From Pseudomonadota bacterium (GTDB lineage: Bacteria > Bdellovibrionota > Bdellovibrionia > Bdellovibrionales > JACTMU01): 64,000 bases of DNA. Under the pieces are notes generated by a model, which saw nothing but the letters and a program-made list of their open reading frames with translations, made no database searches and was not told where the DNA came from. Of the stretch, positions 61,594 through 64,000 are shown piece after piece. A program made the position numbers and the translations under genes. Positions within the stretch are counted from its first letter, which is position 1. Every line of letters starts with the position of its first letter. Location: assembly GCA_014584465.1 (NCBI GenBank), contig JACTMU010000080.1, positions 36,725-100,724 of the forward strand. The letters run 5' to 3'.

Positions 61594-62721
61594 ATGAGGT
61601 TTTTTTCTGCGTTTGTTGTTTTTTTAAGTTTAGGGTTTTCATTTGCAACTTGGGCCGACGAGGATGGGGCCTATTTGGATCGCCCCTACGAGAATCACAA
61701 CCCACCTCAGTATCGTGCCGTTCGAGAGGACGTTCGGGTCGACCGATCTTTTGGTTACCGAACCACCGACATCATCGACTTGATCAAAAAGCAGACTCCT
61801 GTAAAATCGCAAGGATCAAGAGGTACATGCTCCATCTTTGCTTCCACAGCCATGCTTGAAGCTATGCTCGTGATTCGTCGCGGGTTTGATACCAATGTGG
61901 ATCTTTCTGAAGAGTGGTTGGAGTACATGATCATGAGAAGGCGACTTTCTGAGGGTTCGAATGCATGGGCCAACTTCAGTGCATTTAAAAGGTATGGAAT
62001 GGCCTCCGAAGAGGTTATGCCCTACATCGGTGAAACCTGGAAATCGGTGGAGGACAGCGAGCTTGCTCAGCAAAGGTGTGGAACGCTTTCCCGTAACACC
62101 CTGACCTCATGCCTTTTGGGACATCGAAATCCTGATCTTTATGATATGGACGACTCCGAACTCTCGAGTCCCACCAGCCTCTTTTATGACCCAGAGTTTT
62201 TGAGTGCTCGTGAGTGGGCCAAGGAGTTTAAGAAAGAGCATGTGAAACTTTCTCGCCAATCCTTTTCTGTTGGTTACGTGGATGAGATTAAAGATCTTCT
62301 GAGAAAGGGAATCCCATTGCAGATTGGTCTTAGATTCTACTACGGTGCGTGGAATCACAGAGGTGCTGAGAAGTTGGGAATGAACCGCAATATGGAAGCC
62401 TGGCAAAATGGTGTTGTGGGCTATCCTGAAAGAGGATCAGTCGATCGTAAGATGTCGCCCACAGATCCTGCAGGCCATGCGGTGGTCATCGTGGGTTACG
62501 ATGATGACGTTGAGGTGACCACTGAAGTTCTGATGGAAGACGGTACGATGAAGAGATTCACTCATACGGGTGTCTACTATTTCAAGAACTCATGGGGAAC
62601 ATCCAGCTTTGGAATCGACTTCACTCTGGAAGGGCAGAATTTTCCAGGCTATGGCATGATCACGCAAGATTATGCCAATGAATATGGGAGCTTTAACCAA
62701 CTTCCTATTAAGGAGCTTTGA
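61594..62721 (+). CDS. Exported papain-like (C1) cysteine peptidase
   Basis: A 375-residue exported C1-family protein. The signal peptide is residues 1-21. Catalytic Cys is in V-K-S-Q-G-S-R-G-T-C-S-I-F-A-S-T-A, preceded by the oxyanion Gln; the catalytic His is in D-P-A-G-H-A-V-V-I-V-G-Y, and the Asn in Y-Y-F-K-N-S-W-G-T. There is no long propeptide (about 45 residues before the domain). GAGGAGGGGAG is just upstream of the ATG. It is followed 46 bp later by the squalene synthase gene. Confidence 0.9.
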   Translation: MRFFSAFVVFLSLGFSFATWADEDGAYLDRPYENHNPPQYRAVREDVRVDRSFGYRTTDIIDLIKKQTPVKSQGSRGTCSIFASTAMLEAMLVIRRGFDTNVDLSEEWLEYMIMRRRLSEGSNAWANFSAFKRYGMASEEVMPYIGETWKSVEDSELAQQRCGTLSRNTLTSCLLGHRNPDLYDMDDSELSSPTSLFYDPEFLSAREWAKEFKKEHVKLSRQSFSVGYVDEIKDLLRKGIPLQIGLRFYYGAWNHRGAEKLGMNRNMEAWQNGVVGYPERGSVDRKMSPTDPAGHAVVIVGYDDDVEVTTEVLMEDGTMKRFTHTGVYYFKNSWGTSSFGIDFTLEGQNFPGYGMITQDYANEYGSFNQLPIKEL

Positions 62722-62767
62722 GTCATTCGATGACATCTCGCAGGAGATGTGGAAGTTTTCTTAAGCT

Positions 62768-63868
62768 ATGGGGCTCCAAGTAAACCAACATCACCTTGAA
62801 CGGGTCAGCCGAAGCTTTGCCTTCTGCATTGCGGAGCTGGACCCGCCACTTCAGGGGTGGGTGGGGAATGCCTACCTCCTCTGTCGGATTGCCGACACCA
62901 TTGAGGATTCCTCTTGGGGGGATCGAGCACTCCAGCTTGAGGCATTTGATCGATTTTTGGAGTTCTTCGATCTTCCGGAGGCGGAGCTGACCAGAAATGT
63001 GACTGAGTGGGTTGCCACGTTTCCGTCCGATGTTCCGCCAGCAGAGCAAGAGCTTCTGGGTGATACGGACCGACTTCTTGTGGAACTCAGAGGGATGCCC
63101 TTCGAAGTTCAGGCACGAATTCGAGAGACCATTGAAAATATGGTGCGGGGAATGAGGCACTTCGTGGAGCGTTCCGAGTGTGGAATTCAACTTCAAACTC
63201 TATCTGAAACCAATGGATACTGCTTTTTTGTGGCTGGAGTTGTTGGAGAACTTCTCACTCATCTCCAAAAAATCTTCTTGAAGGAGTCAAATCCTGTGGG
63301 AGGAGAGGTCTTGAGAGATGCATATCACTTTGGCCTCTTCCTTCAGAAGGTCAATCTGCTTAAAGATGAGATGGAGGATCTTAAAGTAGGACGATCCCTG
63401 GTCTCCGACCGCAACGGACTTCTGCAGTCCATGAGGGTTCATGCAGAACGGGCCTTTGAGTATCTGGTGAACATTCCTGATGGAGCTCGCTCTTTTCGAC
63501 TCTTTTGTGCCTGGTCGCTCTTTATGGGGCTTAAGATCCTTCCCTTGATTAAGACAAAGTTGGGTCATGCGAAGAAAAAGAGAGTCTCTCGAATCGTCAT
63601 GTGGAGGTTTCTCCGACATATCCGCAGCCAGGTGGATGACCTTGAGTTGCTAAGGAAGACCTTTCTCGAGATGCTCTCAGTCTTTGAACCTCACGGTGAG
63701 GTCGACGCAATCCGACCAAGGAGCTCTCAAGCTCCTTGCTACTGGTCCCTCTATCGTGGCGCCTTCACCTGGCCGCAGGCCCAAGAACTTGGGTTACAAC
63801 CCAGATCTGAAATTAGAAATGGAGATAAAAATCATCAAGGGGATAGGACATTCAAAGCACATTCATAG
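62768..63868 (+). CDS. Squalene synthase (farnesyl-diphosphate farnesyltransferase-type)
   Basis: A class I trans-prenyltransferase condensing two farnesyl diphosphates. The first Asp-rich motif is R-I-A-D-T-I-E-D (about residues 40-47), and the second is G-L-F-L-Q-K-V-N-L-L-K-D-E-M-E-D (about 199-214), which is much closer to eukaryotic-type squalene synthases than to HpnC/HpnD. Y-C-F-F-V-A-G-V-V-G-E is also present. From about residue 320 the frame runs into low-complexity sequence and the 23-bp dispersed repeat (63800). The last 20-25 residues (SEIRNGDKNHQGDRTFKAHS) are therefore repeat-derived. ATG 62768 starts the frame. Confidence 0.87.
   Translation: MGLQVNQHHLERVSRSFAFCIAELDPPLQGWVGNAYLLCRIADTIEDSSWGDRALQLEAFDRFLEFFDLPEAELTRNVTEWVATFPSDVPPAEQELLGDTDRLLVELRGMPFEVQARIRETIENMVRGMRHFVERSECGIQLQTLSETNGYCFFVAGVVGELLTHLQKIFLKESNPVGGEVLRDAYHFGLFLQKVNLLKDEMEDLKVGRSLVSDRNGLLQSMRVHAERAFEYLVNIPDGARSFRLFCAWSLFMGLKILPLIKTKLGHAKKKRVSRIVMWRFLRHIRSQVDDLELLRKTFLEMLSVFEPHGEVDAIRPRSSQAPCYWSLYRGAFTWPQAQELGLQPRSEIRNGDKNHQGDRTFKAHS
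63800..63822 (+). repeat. 23-bp dispersed repeat, copy 4
   Basis: CCCAGATCTGAAATTAGAAATGG, inside the 3' end of the squalene synthase frame. It matches the copy at 22309 with two differences. Confidence 0.8.
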
Positions 63869-64000
63869 GCTGGAAGGTGGTAATGACGCGAACCAAGTGA
63901 ATCCCGAAACATCTTGCCACACCTAGTATGAGTCCTAAATTTTGATGAGAATGGCGTGATTTTGCAACAGTCTTTGAGTTTTCAAGTGTTTGTGAAGTTG

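Noticed and set aside
63684..63926. Short frame at the window end
   Set aside because: It lies in another frame across the squalene synthase tail and the 23-bp repeat. No coding evidence.

Overview
This 64 kb stretch is a gene-dense bacterial chromosome segment of moderate G+C. I see no rRNA, tRNA, transposase, integrase, phage gene or CRISPR array. The gene set suggests a didermic, secretion-oriented bacterium of the Bdellovibrionota/deltaproteobacterial type. The signs are a type II secretion locus ending in a GspN of the delta/Leptospira kind, an AgmX/PglI C-terminal domain protein, many lipoproteins and exported hydrolases, stand-alone receiver and CheC proteins, and a squalene synthase plus squalene-hopene-type cyclase. 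The lineage is inferred from gene content only.

Layout. 1-2.3 kb: partial App1-like gene, AgmX-type protein, secG. 2.4-5.8 kb: overlapping housekeeping operon tmk-holB-ricT-tatD. 6.0-9.1 kb: glycolytic operon gap-pgk-tpiA. 9.2-11.1 kb: MscS channel and an RhlA-like hydrolase. 11.4-14.7 kb (minus): signalling cluster of two receivers, CheC-like phosphatase, NarL-type kinase and regulator. 15.0-16.4 kb: NtrC-type sigma-54 activator. 16.6-22.3 kb: exported beta-carbonic anhydrase, small envelope proteins, HIT protein, STAS protein, and a PLD/EEP/DUF502 membrane-lipid group. 22.5-36.1 kb: complete type II secretion operon gspC to gspN. 36.5-43.8 kb: ssb, outer-membrane protein, degenerate amidohydrolase lipoprotein, pckA, exported terpene cyclase. 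43.9-48.9 kb: large secreted protein with permuted-papain features, Ntn acylase, TPR protein. 48.9-53.3 kb: stand-alone 1453-residue P-loop ATPase resembling BrxC/PglY. 53.4-63.9 kb: envelope proteins, M1 aminopeptidase, MltA, M14 carboxypeptidase, receiver, short asparaginase, papain-like protease, squalene synthase.

How the parts fit. The type II system could export several of the signal-peptide-bearing hydrolases encoded nearby (M1, M14, C1, Ntn acylase), although this is inference. Squalene synthase and the cyclase together suggest a cyclic triterpenoid (hopanoid-like) product.

The most unusual content is non-coding. At least five families of dispersed inverted or short repeats sit at or just beyond gene 3' ends, and several supply the stop codon of the preceding gene. 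Two 163-167 bp hairpins (17449-17611 and 29089-29255) have unrelated stems but a shared central core with covarying bases. One lies inside the type II operon between gspG and gspH. These are my best candidates for something undescribed.
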